Assembly: GCA_033629205.1 (NCBI GenBank)
Contig: JAWTZU010000015.1
Span: 282,772 to 346,771 of the forward strand
From: Lithocarpus polystachyus
Taxonomy: Eukaryota; Streptophyta; Magnoliopsida; Fagales; Fagaceae
Length of the DNA stretch: 64,000 nt
Direction of reading: 5' to 3'
Part shown: in pieces, positions 1 through 8,960 of the stretch
How positions within the stretch are numbered: the first letter of the stretch is position 1
Layout: every line of letters begins with the position of its first letter
Program-made: the position numbers and the translations under genes
Notes under the pieces: generated by a model
What the model saw: the letters and a program-made list of their open reading frames with translations, nothing else
Databases searched by the model: none
What the model was told of the DNA's origin: nothing

Positions 1-2
1 GG

Positions 3-44
3 GCATTGTGAAGCAATATGACCTACTCCCAAACAACGAAAACA
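3..44 (-). other. CCHC zinc-knuckle coding motif of gag
   Basis: Minus-strand codons give Cys at 42-44 and 33-35, His at 18-20 and Cys at 3-5, with spacing C-X2-C-X4-H-X4-C. All four metal-binding residues are intact. This motif is diagnostic for retroelement nucleocapsid domains. Confidence 0.93.
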
Positions 45-226
45 CTTAATATCACGATTACGAGTTTGGGATTCATTTTTACCTCTGTTGACACTGGGAC
101 CTTCATCTCTCCTTTTTGGAGGTTCGGTTTTGGACTTGAAAACAGCCCCTTCATCTTTCCTCCCATTTGATCTCCATGAAGCAGAGGAGCCCGAATTTTG
201 AAATGACCGAGTTCCTTTCCTTTTGA

Positions 227-231
227 GCTGT
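227..231. repeat. Target site duplication, left copy (GCTGT)
   Basis: GCTGT lies directly left of the LTR terminus TGATG. It is identical to the five bases right of the other terminus (1040-1044). Five bases is the usual duplication length for Ty3/gypsy integration. The match can be extended by one base (A at 226 and 1039), but base 1039 is better assigned to the LTR end. Confidence 0.85.
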
Positions 232-320
232 TGATGCGAACCTCAACAGACTCGCTTTGAGACCCAACAAACAATATTGGAATATTGCCCAAGAAAGCTA
301 AAATTCAGATTTGATAGAAA

Positions 321-421
321 ACCTTGACCCAACGTTTATAAGAGAAACGCGAACCAAAGGTATAAGTAAAAGAACCTTGACCCAATGATTATAAAGGAAT
401 CACGAACCAAAGGTATAAGTT
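321..421 (-). repeat. 53-bp tandem duplication inside the LTR
   Basis: ACCTTGACCCAA starts at 321 and again at 374. ACGAACCAAAGGTATAAGT or its GCG variant ends each copy. The period is 53 bp and the copies differ at roughly ten positions. On the minus strand it lies 3' of the TATA box, so it would fall in the transcribed R/U5 leader. The duplication is old relative to the insertion, because the copies have diverged. Confidence 0.85.
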
Positions 422-504
422 TGAACGCCACAAGGAAGAATCCTTGATAAGTTCACAGTTCTTGAAGAACTAAAGAGAAGAGCAAAGCCTCACCTTTTCT
501 GATT

Positions 505-510
505 TTTATT
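505..510 (-). promoter_or_regulatory. Candidate poly(A) signal AATAAA in LTR
   Basis: The minus strand reads TTGAATAAAAATCAG here, 32 bases 3' of the TATA box. A poly(A) signal inside the LTR just after the start site is a normal retrotransposon arrangement. AT-rich sequence makes a chance match possible. Confidence 0.45.
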
Positions 511-541
511 CAATAATCCAACCCATTACAAGGAGTGCATG

Positions 542-550
542 CTATTTATA
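542..550 (-). promoter_or_regulatory. LTR TATA box (TATAAATAG)
   Basis: The minus strand reads TATAAATAG, a near-ideal plant TATA box, 490 bases from the 5' end of the LTR in its own orientation. It sits in a 20-bp stretch present in only one of two otherwise similar local copies. Confidence 0.65.
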
Positions 551-849
551 AGGCATGGCTGAATGAAGAAAACCTAATCCTTCTATTACAAGGAGTGGCT
601 GAATGTAGAAAACCTAAAAAACGTGCTAAATAATAAAACACTAAATAAAACCTGATTTGGTCTGAAAATAGCAGATCCAAAATAGGAAAAACCCTAAAAA
701 ACGTTCTAAATAATAGAAGCCTAAAATTAAGGAAGATCTGGTCCAAAATTAGAAGATCTAAATTAGGAAAAGTATCTATTAACTGATTTAGATCTGGAAA
801 GTCAATCAGCCATAAATCTTTGCCAAAAATAACGCCCAATCACATCAGA

Positions 850-1038
850 TCAGCCCTCAATAGCTTGGATTAAATTTATTAAGCCTTCATCTTCTTTTGG
901 GCCCAGCTTGGAATGTGAATCAGCCCAAATCCCTTGAATCAGCCCATTAAGTGCTTCTTTGATCTTCTTGGATCTTGCTCTAGTAATAGGCCCAACTGGA
1001 ACTTGCAATGGATCCTCGAATGCATGTTGATTCTCATC
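850..1038 (-). pseudogene. C-terminal tail of a gypsy polyprotein, encoded inside the LTR
   Basis: From 1038 down to a TGA stop at 850-852 the minus strand has 62 open codons. They include DPLQVPVGPITRARSKKIK and end in a GLINLIQAIEG-type sequence. The GPITRAR-KK-KEAL block is the recognisable C-terminal end of many plant Ty3/gypsy Gag-Pol proteins, downstream of integrase. This match is from memory of the family, without a search. The reading frame enters exactly at the LTR start: the terminal T supplies a third codon position and GATGAG follows as Asp-Glu. In a full element the polyprotein frame would therefore read out of the internal region into the 3' LTR and stop 190 bases inside it. 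Here only the tail remains, without a start or upstream domains, so it is not functional. Confidence 0.75.
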
Positions 1039-1039
1039 A

Positions 1040-1044
1040 GCTGT
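1040..1044. repeat. Target site duplication, right copy (GCTGT)
   Basis: GCTGT directly follows the CATCA terminus of the solo LTR and matches 227-231. It falls in the gag codons for Arg-Gln-Leu, where the uninterrupted gag would read VERQLKRK. Confidence 0.85.
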
Positions 1045-1418
1045 CGTTCCACCTTTATTGCCATATGCACCATGTCCTCCAACTCCACGTAGTGCTGCAA
1101 CTCCACCACATTGGCAATGTCCCGATTCAGCCCATTCAAAAACCTTGCCATTGTAGCTTCTCTATCCTCCTCTACATTAGCTCGAATCATGGCAATCTCC
1201 ATCTCCTTGTGGTAGTCATCCACACTCCTATAGCCTTGTGTAAGAGTCTGTAATTTTTGATACAAGTCCCTATAGTAGTGACTAGGGATAAATCGCCTCC
1301 TCATGGTGGCCTTCATTTGCTCCCATGTCTCAATAGGCCTCTCATGGTTTCTCCTTCTGTTCATCACAAGTTGATCCCACCATATAATAGCATAGTCAGT
1401 AAACTCAATCACAGCTAA
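1040..1418 (-). pseudogene. Ty3/gypsy gag fragment, capsid core
   Basis: This is the central Gag domain of a plant gypsy element (Retrotrans_gag type), which forms the particle shell. The minus strand reads LAVIEFTDYAIIWWDQLV, then W-QMKATMRRRFIPSHYYRD, LTQGYRSVDDY, NVEEDREATMARFLNGLN and VELEDMVHMAIKVERQL. The Trp-Trp pair, the RRRF-P-HY motif and the MARFL-GLNR motif are the hallmarks of the family. About 126 codons are open without a stop or frameshift. The 3' side stops at the solo LTR insertion and resumes at 226 with KRKGTRSF. The 5' side is cut: beyond Leu at 1416-1418 the sequence turns into satellite, so the N-terminal part of gag and the parent element's 5' LTR are gone. Homology to the family is strong. 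Non-function is inferred from both breaks. Confidence 0.93.
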
Positions 1419-1420
1419 AA
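1415..1420. other. Junction between gag and satellite array
   Basis: CACAGCTAA (1410-1418) is in-frame gag. CTAAAAGGAACCAAAATA from 1415 matches the satellite block seen many times further on, for example around 2767 and 3055. The shared bases CTAA at 1415-1418 mean the exact breakpoint cannot be placed inside that overlap. No target duplication or LTR end is visible, so the join looks like an illegitimate break rather than a transposition edge. Confidence 0.8.
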
Positions 1421-1430
1421 GGAACCAAAA

Positions 1431-1510
1431 TAATACCCTCGAAACATAATACCCTCGAAACATAATACCCTCGAAACATAATACCCTCGAAACATAATAC
1501 CCTCGAAACC
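1431..1510 (+). repeat. Five tandem copies of a 16-bp short unit at the array edge
   Basis: TAATACCCTCGAAACA repeats at 1431, 1447, 1463, 1479 and 1495, with only the last base of the fifth copy changed. The unit is a truncated A monomer (core ATACCCTCGAAACATA) lacking the AAAATTACCAAA part. It occurs only at this edge in the window and has near-perfect copy identity. Confidence 0.93.
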
Positions 1511-2539
1511 CGAAAAATGACCAAAATACCCTCGAAACATAAAAATTACCAAAATAACCCCCGAAACCTAAAAGTAACCAAAATACTCTCGAAACCAAAA
1601 AAATTACCAGAATACCTCCGAAACCCAAGAAATGGCCAAAATACCCCCGAAACCCAAAATACCCTCGAAACATAAAAATTGCCAAAATAATCCCCGAAAC
1701 CTAAAAGCAACCGAAATACTCTCGGAACCAAAAAAATTACCAGAATACCTCCGAAACCCATGAAATGACCAAAATACCCCCGAAACCCAAAAAATACCCA
1801 AAATACCCTCGAAGCATAAAAATTGCAAAAATAATTCCCGAAACCTAAAAGCAACCAAAATACTCTCGGAACCAAAAAAATTACCAGAATACCTCCGAAA
1901 CCCATGAAATGACCAAAATACCCCCGAAACCCAAGAAATGACCAAAATACCCCCGAAACCCAAAAAATACCCAAAATACCCTCGAAATATAAAAATTGCC
2001 AAAATAATCCCAGAAACCTAAAAGCAACCAAAATACTCTCGGAACCAAAAAAATTACCAGAATACCTCCGAAACCCATGAAATGACCAAAATACCCCCGA
2101 AACCCAAAAAATACCCAAAATACCCTCGAAACATTAAAATTGCAAAAATAATCCCCGAAACCTAAAAGTAACCAAAATACTCTCGAAACCAAAAAAATTA
2201 CCAGAATATCTCCGAAACCCAAGAAATGACCAAAATACCCCCGAAACCCAAGAAATGACCAAAATACCCCCGAAACCCAAAAAATACCCAAAATACCCTC
2301 GAAATATAAAAATTGCCAAAATAATCCCCGAAACCTAAAAGCAACCAAAATACTCTCGGAACCAAAAAAATTACCAGAATACCTCCGAAACCCAAGAAAT
2401 GACCAAAATACCCTCGAAACCCGAAAAATGACCAAAATACCCTCGAAACATAAAAATTACCAAAATAACCCCCGAAACCTAAAAGTAACCAAAATACTCT
2501 CGAAACCAAAAAAATTACCAGAATACCTCCGAAACCCAT
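1511..2539 (+). repeat. Satellite dialect I, left mixed zone
   Basis: The zone is made of 144-bp pentamers with irregular additions and losses of single monomers. Dialect I markers are CTCTCGGAACC in the C monomer, GAAATACCC or AAAATACCC at the E/A join, and TTGCAAAAATAAT or TTGCCAAAATAAT at the A/B join. Fragments of the 461-bp unit that dominates 12.1-14.0 kb occur here singly, for example GAAGCATAAAAATTGC near 1812 and ACATTAAAATTGC near 2132. Confidence 0.85.
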
Positions 2540-5500
2540 GAAATGACCAAAATACCCCCGAAACACAAAAAATACCCAAAATACCCTCGAAACATAAAAA
2601 TTGCCAAAATAATCCCCGAAACCTAAAAGCAACCAAAATACTCTCGGAACCAAAAAAATTACCAGAATACCTCCGAAACCCAAGAAATGACCAAAATACC
2701 GCCGAAACCCAAAAAATGACCAAAATACCCTCGAAACATAAAAATTACCAAAATAACCCCCGAAACCTAAAAGGAACCAAAATACTCTCGAAACCAAACA
2801 AATTACCAGAATACCTCCGAAACCCAAGAAATGACCAAAATACCCCCGAAACCCAAAAAATACCCAAAATACCCTCGAAACATAAAAATTGCCAAAATAA
2901 TCCCCGAAACCTGAAAGCAACCAAAATACTCTCGGAACCAAAAAAATTACCAGAATACCTCCGAAACCCAAGAAATGACCAAAATAACCCCGAAACCCAA
3001 AAAATGACCAAAATACCCTCGAAACATAAAAATTACCAAAATAACCCCCGAAACCTAAAAGGAACCAAAATACTCTCGAAACCAAACAAATTACCAGAAT
3101 ACCTCCGAAACCCAAGAAATGACCAAAATACCCCCGAAACCCAAAAAATACCCAAAATACCCTCGAAACATAAAAATTGCCAAAATAATCCCCGAAACCT
3201 GAAAGCAACAAAAATACTCTCGGAACCAAAAAAATTACCAGAATACCTCCGAAACCCAAGAAATGACCAAAATACCCCCGAAACCCAAAAAATGACCAAA
3301 ATACCCTCGAAACATAAAAATTATCAAAATAACCCCCGAAACCTAATAATAACCAAAATACTCTCGAAACCAAAAAAAATTACCAGAATACCTCCGAAAC
3401 CCAAGAAATGACCAAAATACCCCCGAAACACAAAAAATACCCAAAATAGCCTCGAAACATTAAAATTGACATAATAATCCCCGAAACCTAAAAGCAACCA
3501 AAATACTCTCGGAACCAAAAAAATTACCAGAATACCTCCGAAACCCAAGAAATGACCAAAACACCCCCGAAACCCAAAAAATGACAAAAATACCCTCGAA
3601 ACATTAAAATTGCAAAAATAATCCCCGAAACCTAAAAGTAACCAAAATACTCTCGAAACCAAAAAAATTACCAGAATATCTCCGAAACCCAAGAAATGAC
3701 CAAAATACCCCCGAAACCCAAGAAATAACCAAAATACCCCCGAAACCCAAAAAATACCCAAAATACCCTCGAAATATAAAAATTGCCAAAATAATCCCCG
3801 AAACCTAAATGCAACCAAAATACTCTCGGAACCAAAAAAATTACCAGAATACCTCCGAAACCCAAGAAATGACCAAAATACCCTCGAAACCCGAAAAATG
3901 ACCAAAATACCCTCGAAACATAAAAATTACCAAAATAACCCCCGAAACCTAAAAGTAACCAAAATACTCTCGAAACCAAAAAAATTACTAGAATACCTCC
4001 GAAACCCAAGAAATGGCCAAAATACCCCCGAAACCCAAAATACCCTCGAAACATAAAAATTGCCAAAATAATCCCCGAAACCTAAAAGCAACCGAAAACT
4101 CTCGGAACCAAAAAAATTACCAGAATACCTCCGAAACCCATGAAATGACCAAAATACCCCCGAAACCCAAAAAATACCCAAAATACCCTCGAAGCATAAA
4201 AATTGCAAAAATAATTCCCGAAACCTAAAAGCAACCAAAATACTCTCGGAACCAAAAAAATTACCAGAATACCTCCGAAACCCATGAAATGACCAAAATA
4301 CCCCCGAAACCCAAAAAATACCCAAAATACCCTCGAAACATTAAAATTGCAAAAATAATCCCCGAAACCTAAAAGTAACCAAAATACTCTCGAAACCAAA
4401 AAAATTACCAGAATATCTCCGAAACCCAAGAAATGACCAAAATACCCCCGAAACCAAAGAAATGACAAAAATACCCCCGAAACCCAAAAAATACCCAAAA
4501 TACCCTCGAAATATAAAAATTGCCAAAATAATCCCCGAAACCTAAAAGCAACCAAAATACTCTCGGAACCAAAAAAATTACCAGAATACCTCCGAAACCC
4601 AAGAAATGACCAAAATACCCTCGAAACCCGAAAAATGACCAAAATACCCTCGAAACAAAAAAATTACCAAAATAACCCCCGAAACCTAAAAGTAACCAAA
4701 ATACTCTCGAAACAAAAAAAATTACCAGAATACCTCCGAAACCCGTGAAATGACCAAAATACCCCCGAAACCCAAAAAATACCCAAAATACCCTCGAAAC
4801 ATAAAAATTGCAAAAATAATTCCCGAAACCTAAAAGCAACCAAAATACTCTCGGAACCAAAAAAATTACCAGAATACCTCCGAAACCCAAGAAATGACCA
4901 AAATACCCCCGAAAACCAAAAAATGACCAAAATACCCTCGGAACATGAAAATTTCCAAAATAATCCCCAAAACCTAAAAGTAACCAAAATACTCTCGAAA
5001 CCAAAAAAATTACCAGAATACCTCCAAAACTCAAGAAATGACCAAAACACCCCCGAAACCCAAAAAATGACCAAAATACCCTCGGAACATAAAAATTGCA
5101 AAAATAATCGCCGAAACCTAAAGTAACCAAAATACTCTCGAAACCAAAAAAATTACCAGAATACCTCCGAAACCCAAGAAATGTCCAAAATACCCCCGAA
5201 ACCCAAAAAATACCCAAAATACCCTCGAAACATAAAAATTGCCAAAATAATCCCCGAAACCTAAAAGCAACCAAAATACTCTCGGAACCAAAAAAATAAC
5301 CAGAATACCTCCGAAACCCAAGAAATGACCAAAATACCGCCGAAACCCAAAAAATGACCAAAATACCCTCGAAACATAAAAATTACCAAAATAACCCCCG
5401 AAACCTAAAAGTAACCAAAATACTCTTGAAACCAAAAAAATTACCAGAATACCTCCGAAACCCAAGAAATGGCCAAAATACCTCCGAAACCCAAAATACC

Positions 5501-6455
5501 CTCGAAACATAAAAATTGCCAAAATAATCCCCGAAACCTAAAAGCAACCGAAATACTCTCGGAAACAAAAAAATTACCAGAATACCTCCGAAACCCATGA
5601 AATGACCAAAATACCCCCGAAACCCAGAAAATGACCAAAATACGCTCAAAACATAAAAATTACCAAAATAACCCCCGAAACCTAAAAGTAACCAAAATAC
5701 TCTCGAAACCAAAAAAATTACCAGAATACCTCCGAAACCCATGAAACGACCAAAACACCCCCGAAACCCAAAAAATGACCAAAATACCCTCGAAACATAA
5801 AAATTGCAAAAATAATCCCCGAAACCTAAAAGTAACCAAAATACTCTCGGAACCAAAAAAATTACTAGAATATCTCCGAAACCCAAGAAATGACCAAAAT
5901 ACCCCCGAAACCCAAAAAATACCCAAAATAGCCTCGAAACAATAAAATTGCCAAAATAATCCCCGAAACCTAAAAGCAACCAAAATACTCTCGGAACCAA
6001 AAAAATTACCAGAATACCTCCGAAACCCAAGAAATGACCAAAATAGCCCCGAAACCCAAAAAATGACCAAAATACGCTCAAAACATAAAAATTACCAAAA
6101 TAACCCCCGAAACCTAAAAGTAACCAAAATACTCTCGAAACCAAAAAAATTACCAGAATACCTCTGAAACCCAAGAAATGACCAAAACACCCCCGAAACC
6201 CAAAAAATGACCAAAATACCCTCGAAACATAAAAATTGCAAAAATAATCCCCGAAACCTAAAAGTAACCAAAATACTCTCGGAACCAAAAAAATTACTAG
6301 AATATCTCCGAAACCCAAGAAATGACCAAAATACCCCCGAAACCCAAAAAATACCCAAAATAGCCTCGAAACATTAAAATTGCCAAAATAATCCCCGAAA
6401 CCTAAAAGCAACCAAAATACTCTCGGAACCAAAAAAATTACCAGAATACCTCCGA
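2540..6455 (+). repeat. Long duplication, copy 1 (about 3.9 kb, partner at 8191-12100)
   Basis: Landmarks recur at an offset of 5651 bp: TAAAAGGAAC at 2768 and 3056 corresponds to 8419 and 8707, and the rare CCGAAAACTCTCGG variant near 4092 corresponds to about 9743. The offset then shrinks to about 5645 towards the end because of single-base differences. The left limit is set by CCCATGAAATG versus CCCAAGAAATG near 2536. The right limit is set by the irregular CCCTAGAAAAGACC near 6460. Confidence 0.88.
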
Positions 6456-7339
6456 AACCCTAGAAAAGACCAAAACACCATTTAAACCCAAAAAATGACA
6501 AAAATACCCTCGAAACATTATAATTGCAAAAATAATCCCCGAAACCTAAAAGTAACCAAAATACTCTCGAAACCAAAAAAATTACCAGAATACCTCCGAA
6601 ACCCAAGAAATGACCAAAATACCCCCGAAACCCAATAAATAACCAAATTACCCTCGGAACATAAAAATTTTCAAAATAATCCCCGAAACCTAAAAGTAAC
6701 CAAAATACTCTCGAAACCAAAAAAATTACTAGAATACCTCCGAAACCCATGAAATGACCAAAATACCCCCGAAACCCAAAAAATACTCAAAATATCCTCG
6801 AAACCTAAAAATTGCAAAAATAATTCCCGAAACCTAAAAGCAACCAAAATACTCTCGGAACAAAAAAAATTACCAGAATACCTCCGAAACCCAAGAAATG
6901 ACCAAAATACCCCCGAAAACCAAAAAATGACCAAAATACCCTCGGAACATGAAAATTTCCAAAATAATCCCCGAAACCTAAAAGTAACCAAAATACTCTC
7001 GAAACCAAAAAAATTACCAGAATAGCTCCGAAACTCAAGAAATGACCAAAACACCCCCGAAACCCAAAAAATGACCAAAATACCCTCGGAACATAAAAAT
7101 TGCAAAAATAATCCCCGAAACCTAAAAGTAACCAAAATACTTTCAAAACCAAAAAAATTACCAGAATACCTCCGAAACCCAAGAAATGACCAAAATACCC
7201 CCGAAACCCAAAAAATACCCAAAATACCCTCGAAACATAAAAATTGCCAAAATAATCCCCGAAACCTAAAAGCAACCAAAATACTCTCGGAACCAAAAAA
7301 ATTACCAGAATACCTCCGAAACCCAAGAAATGACCAAAA
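6456..7339 (+). repeat. Satellite dialect I, linker between duplicated blocks
   Basis: The zone starts with an aberrant monomer pair (CACCATTTAAACCC near 6476) found nowhere else in the window. About 6800-7340 is a further, older copy of 4805-5345, shifted by about 2.0 kb; GGAACATGAAAATTTCC occurs at about 4940 and 6944. Confidence 0.75.
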
Positions 7340-8960
7340 TACCGCCGAAACCCAAAAAATGACCAAAATACCCTCGAAACATAAAAATAACCAAAATAAC
7401 CCCCGAAACCTAAAAGGAACCAAAATACTCTCGAAACCAAACAAATTACCAGAATACCTCCGAAACCCAAGAAATGACCAAAATACCCCCGAAACCCAAA
7501 AAATACCCAAAATACCCTCGAAACATAAAAATTGCCAAAATAATCCCTGAAACCTGAAAGCAACCAAAATACTCTCGGAACCAAAAAAATTACCAGAATA
7601 CCTCCGAAACCCAAGAAATGACCAAAATAACCCCGAAACCCAAAAAATGACCAAAATACCCTCGAAACATAAAAATTACCAAAATAACCCCCGAAACCTA
7701 AAAGGAACCAAAATACTCTCGAAACCAAACAAATTACCAGAATACCTCCGAAACCCAAGAAATGACCAAAATACCCCCGAAACCCAAAAAATACCCAAAA
7801 TACCCTCGAAACATAAAAATTGCCAAAATAATCCCCGAAACCTGAAAGCAACAAAAATACTCTCGGAACCAAAAAAATTACCAGAATACCTCCGAAACCC
7901 ATGAAATGACCAAAATAACCCCGAAACACAAAAAATACCCAAAATACCCTCGAAACATAAAAATTGCCAAAATAATCCCCGAAACCTAAAAGCAACCAAA
8001 ATACTCTCGGAACCAAAAAAATTACCAGAATACCTCCGAAACCCAAGAAATGACCAAAATACCGCCGAAACCCAAAAAATGACCAAAATACCCTCGAAAC
8101 ATAAAAATTACCAAAATAACCCCCGAAACCTAAAAGGAACCAAAATACTCTCGAAACCAAACAAATTACCAGAATACCTCCGAAACCCAAGAAATGACCA
8201 AAATACCCCCGAAACACAAAAAATACCCAAAATACCCTCGAAACATAAAAATTGCCAAAATAATCCCCGAAACCTAAAAGCAACCAAAATACTCTCGGAA
8301 CCAAAAAAATTACCAGAATACCTCCGAAACCCAAGAAATGACCAAAATACCGCCGAAACCCAAAAAATGACCAAAATACCCTCGAAACATAAAAATTACC
8401 AAAATAACCCCCGAAACCTAAAAGGAACCAAAATACTCTCGAAACCAAACAAATTACCAGAATACCTCCGAAACCCAAGAAATGACCAAAATACCCCCGA
8501 AACCCAAAAAATACCCAAAATACCCTCGAAACATAAAAATTGCCAAAATAATCCCCGAAACCTGAAAGCAACCAAAATACTCTCGGAACCAAAAAAATTA
8601 CCAGAATACCTCCGAAACCCAAGAAATGACCAAAATAACCCCGAAACCCAAAAAATGACCAAAATACCCTCGAAACATAAAAATTACCAAAATAACCCCC
8701 GAAACCTAAAAGGAACCAAAATACTCTCGAAACCAAACAAATTACCAGAATACCTCCGAAACCCAAGAAATGACCAAAATACCCCCGAAACCCAAAAAAT
8801 ACCCAAAATACCCTCGAAACATAAAAATTGCCAAAATAATCCCCGAAACCTGAAAGCAACAAAAATACTCTCGGAACCAAAAAAATTACCAGAATACCTC
8901 CGAAACCCAAGAAATGACCAAAATACCCCCGAAACCCAAAAAATGACCAAAATACCCTCG
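7340..8960 (+). repeat. 288-bp higher-order repeats, dialect I
   Basis: TAAAAGGAAC marks the unit at 7411, 7699, 8131, 8419 and 8707. The spacings are 288, 432, 288 and 288, i.e. 2 or 3 pentamers of 144 bp. The two halves of each 288-bp unit differ at fixed positions (AAAGGAACC and CCAAACAAATT in one, AAAGCAACC and CTCGGAACC in the other). The 432-bp interval carries one extra pentamer. Confidence 0.93.

Larger units (their letters stand above)
1..231 (-). pseudogene. Ty3/gypsy gag fragment, C-terminal part with CCHC zinc knuckle
   Basis: This is the nucleocapsid-like end of a plant gypsy Gag protein, which binds the element's RNA during particle assembly. In the frame whose codons start on the low side at 3, 6, 9 and so on, the minus strand reads CFRCLGVGHIASQC at 3-44. 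That is an exact C-X2-C-X4-H-X4-C zinc knuckle. Upstream of it lies a low-complexity basic and serine-rich stretch (KSKTEPPKRRDEGPSVNRGK), as is usual between capsid and knuckle in these proteins. The frame is open from 231 to the window edge, so protease and pol would lie beyond position 1. At 225-230 the codons give Gln-Leu, exactly the residues at which the core fragment at 1040-1418 stops. The two pieces are therefore one gag split by the solo LTR. It is broken by that insertion and lacks its N-terminus, so I call it a pseudogene. Confidence 0.88.
232..1039 (-). mobile_element. Solo LTR of a Ty3/gypsy retrotransposon, 808 bp
   Basis: The element begins TGATG (232-236) and ends CATCA (1035-1039). 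These are perfect 5-bp inverted termini of the TG...CA type. It is flanked by the direct duplication GCTGT and sits inside a gag gene whose frame becomes continuous when it is removed. No primer-binding site or internal gag-pol body is present, so this is a solo LTR left by recombination between two LTRs. Transcription would run on the minus strand: a TATA box (542-550), an AATAAA-type signal (505-510) and a pol coding tail (850-1038) all point that way. The region around 525-625 contains a partial duplication: ATTACAAGGAGTG occurs at 525 and 585, and GGCTGAATG at 557 and 597. The TATA box lies in a 20-bp segment present in only one of the two copies. A 53-bp tandem duplication lies at 321-421. 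The superfamily call rests on the internal coding tail and the gypsy context. Confidence 0.87.

Noticed and set aside
243..620. Possible relation between A-rich LTR sequence (AAAACCTAAAAAACG) and satellite monomers (GAAACCTAAAAATGACC)
   Set aside because: The match is a short A/C-rich string without the CGAAAC core or the 29-bp spacing. Chance is a sufficient explanation.
546..839. A 97-codon minus-strand open frame in the LTR
   Set aside because: It lies in U3 between the pol-tail stop and the TATA box, is rich in Leu/Phe/Ile from AT-rich sequence, and shows no recognisable motif.
850..1040. First reading: a gag-pol element with a large internal deletion fusing gag core to the pol C-terminus
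   Set aside because: The GCTGT duplication, the TGATG/CATCA termini and the continuous gag frame across 231/1040 show an LTR insertion instead. The pol tail belongs to the inserted LTR.
1008..1253. An 81-codon plus-strand open frame over the gag core
   Set aside because: It is the antisense shadow of a clear minus-strand gag domain and has no motif of its own.
939..1685. A single 248-codon minus-strand frame joining satellite, gag core and LTR
   Set aside because: Only 1040-1418 of it is gag. The upstream part is satellite and the downstream part is LTR read in the wrong frame.
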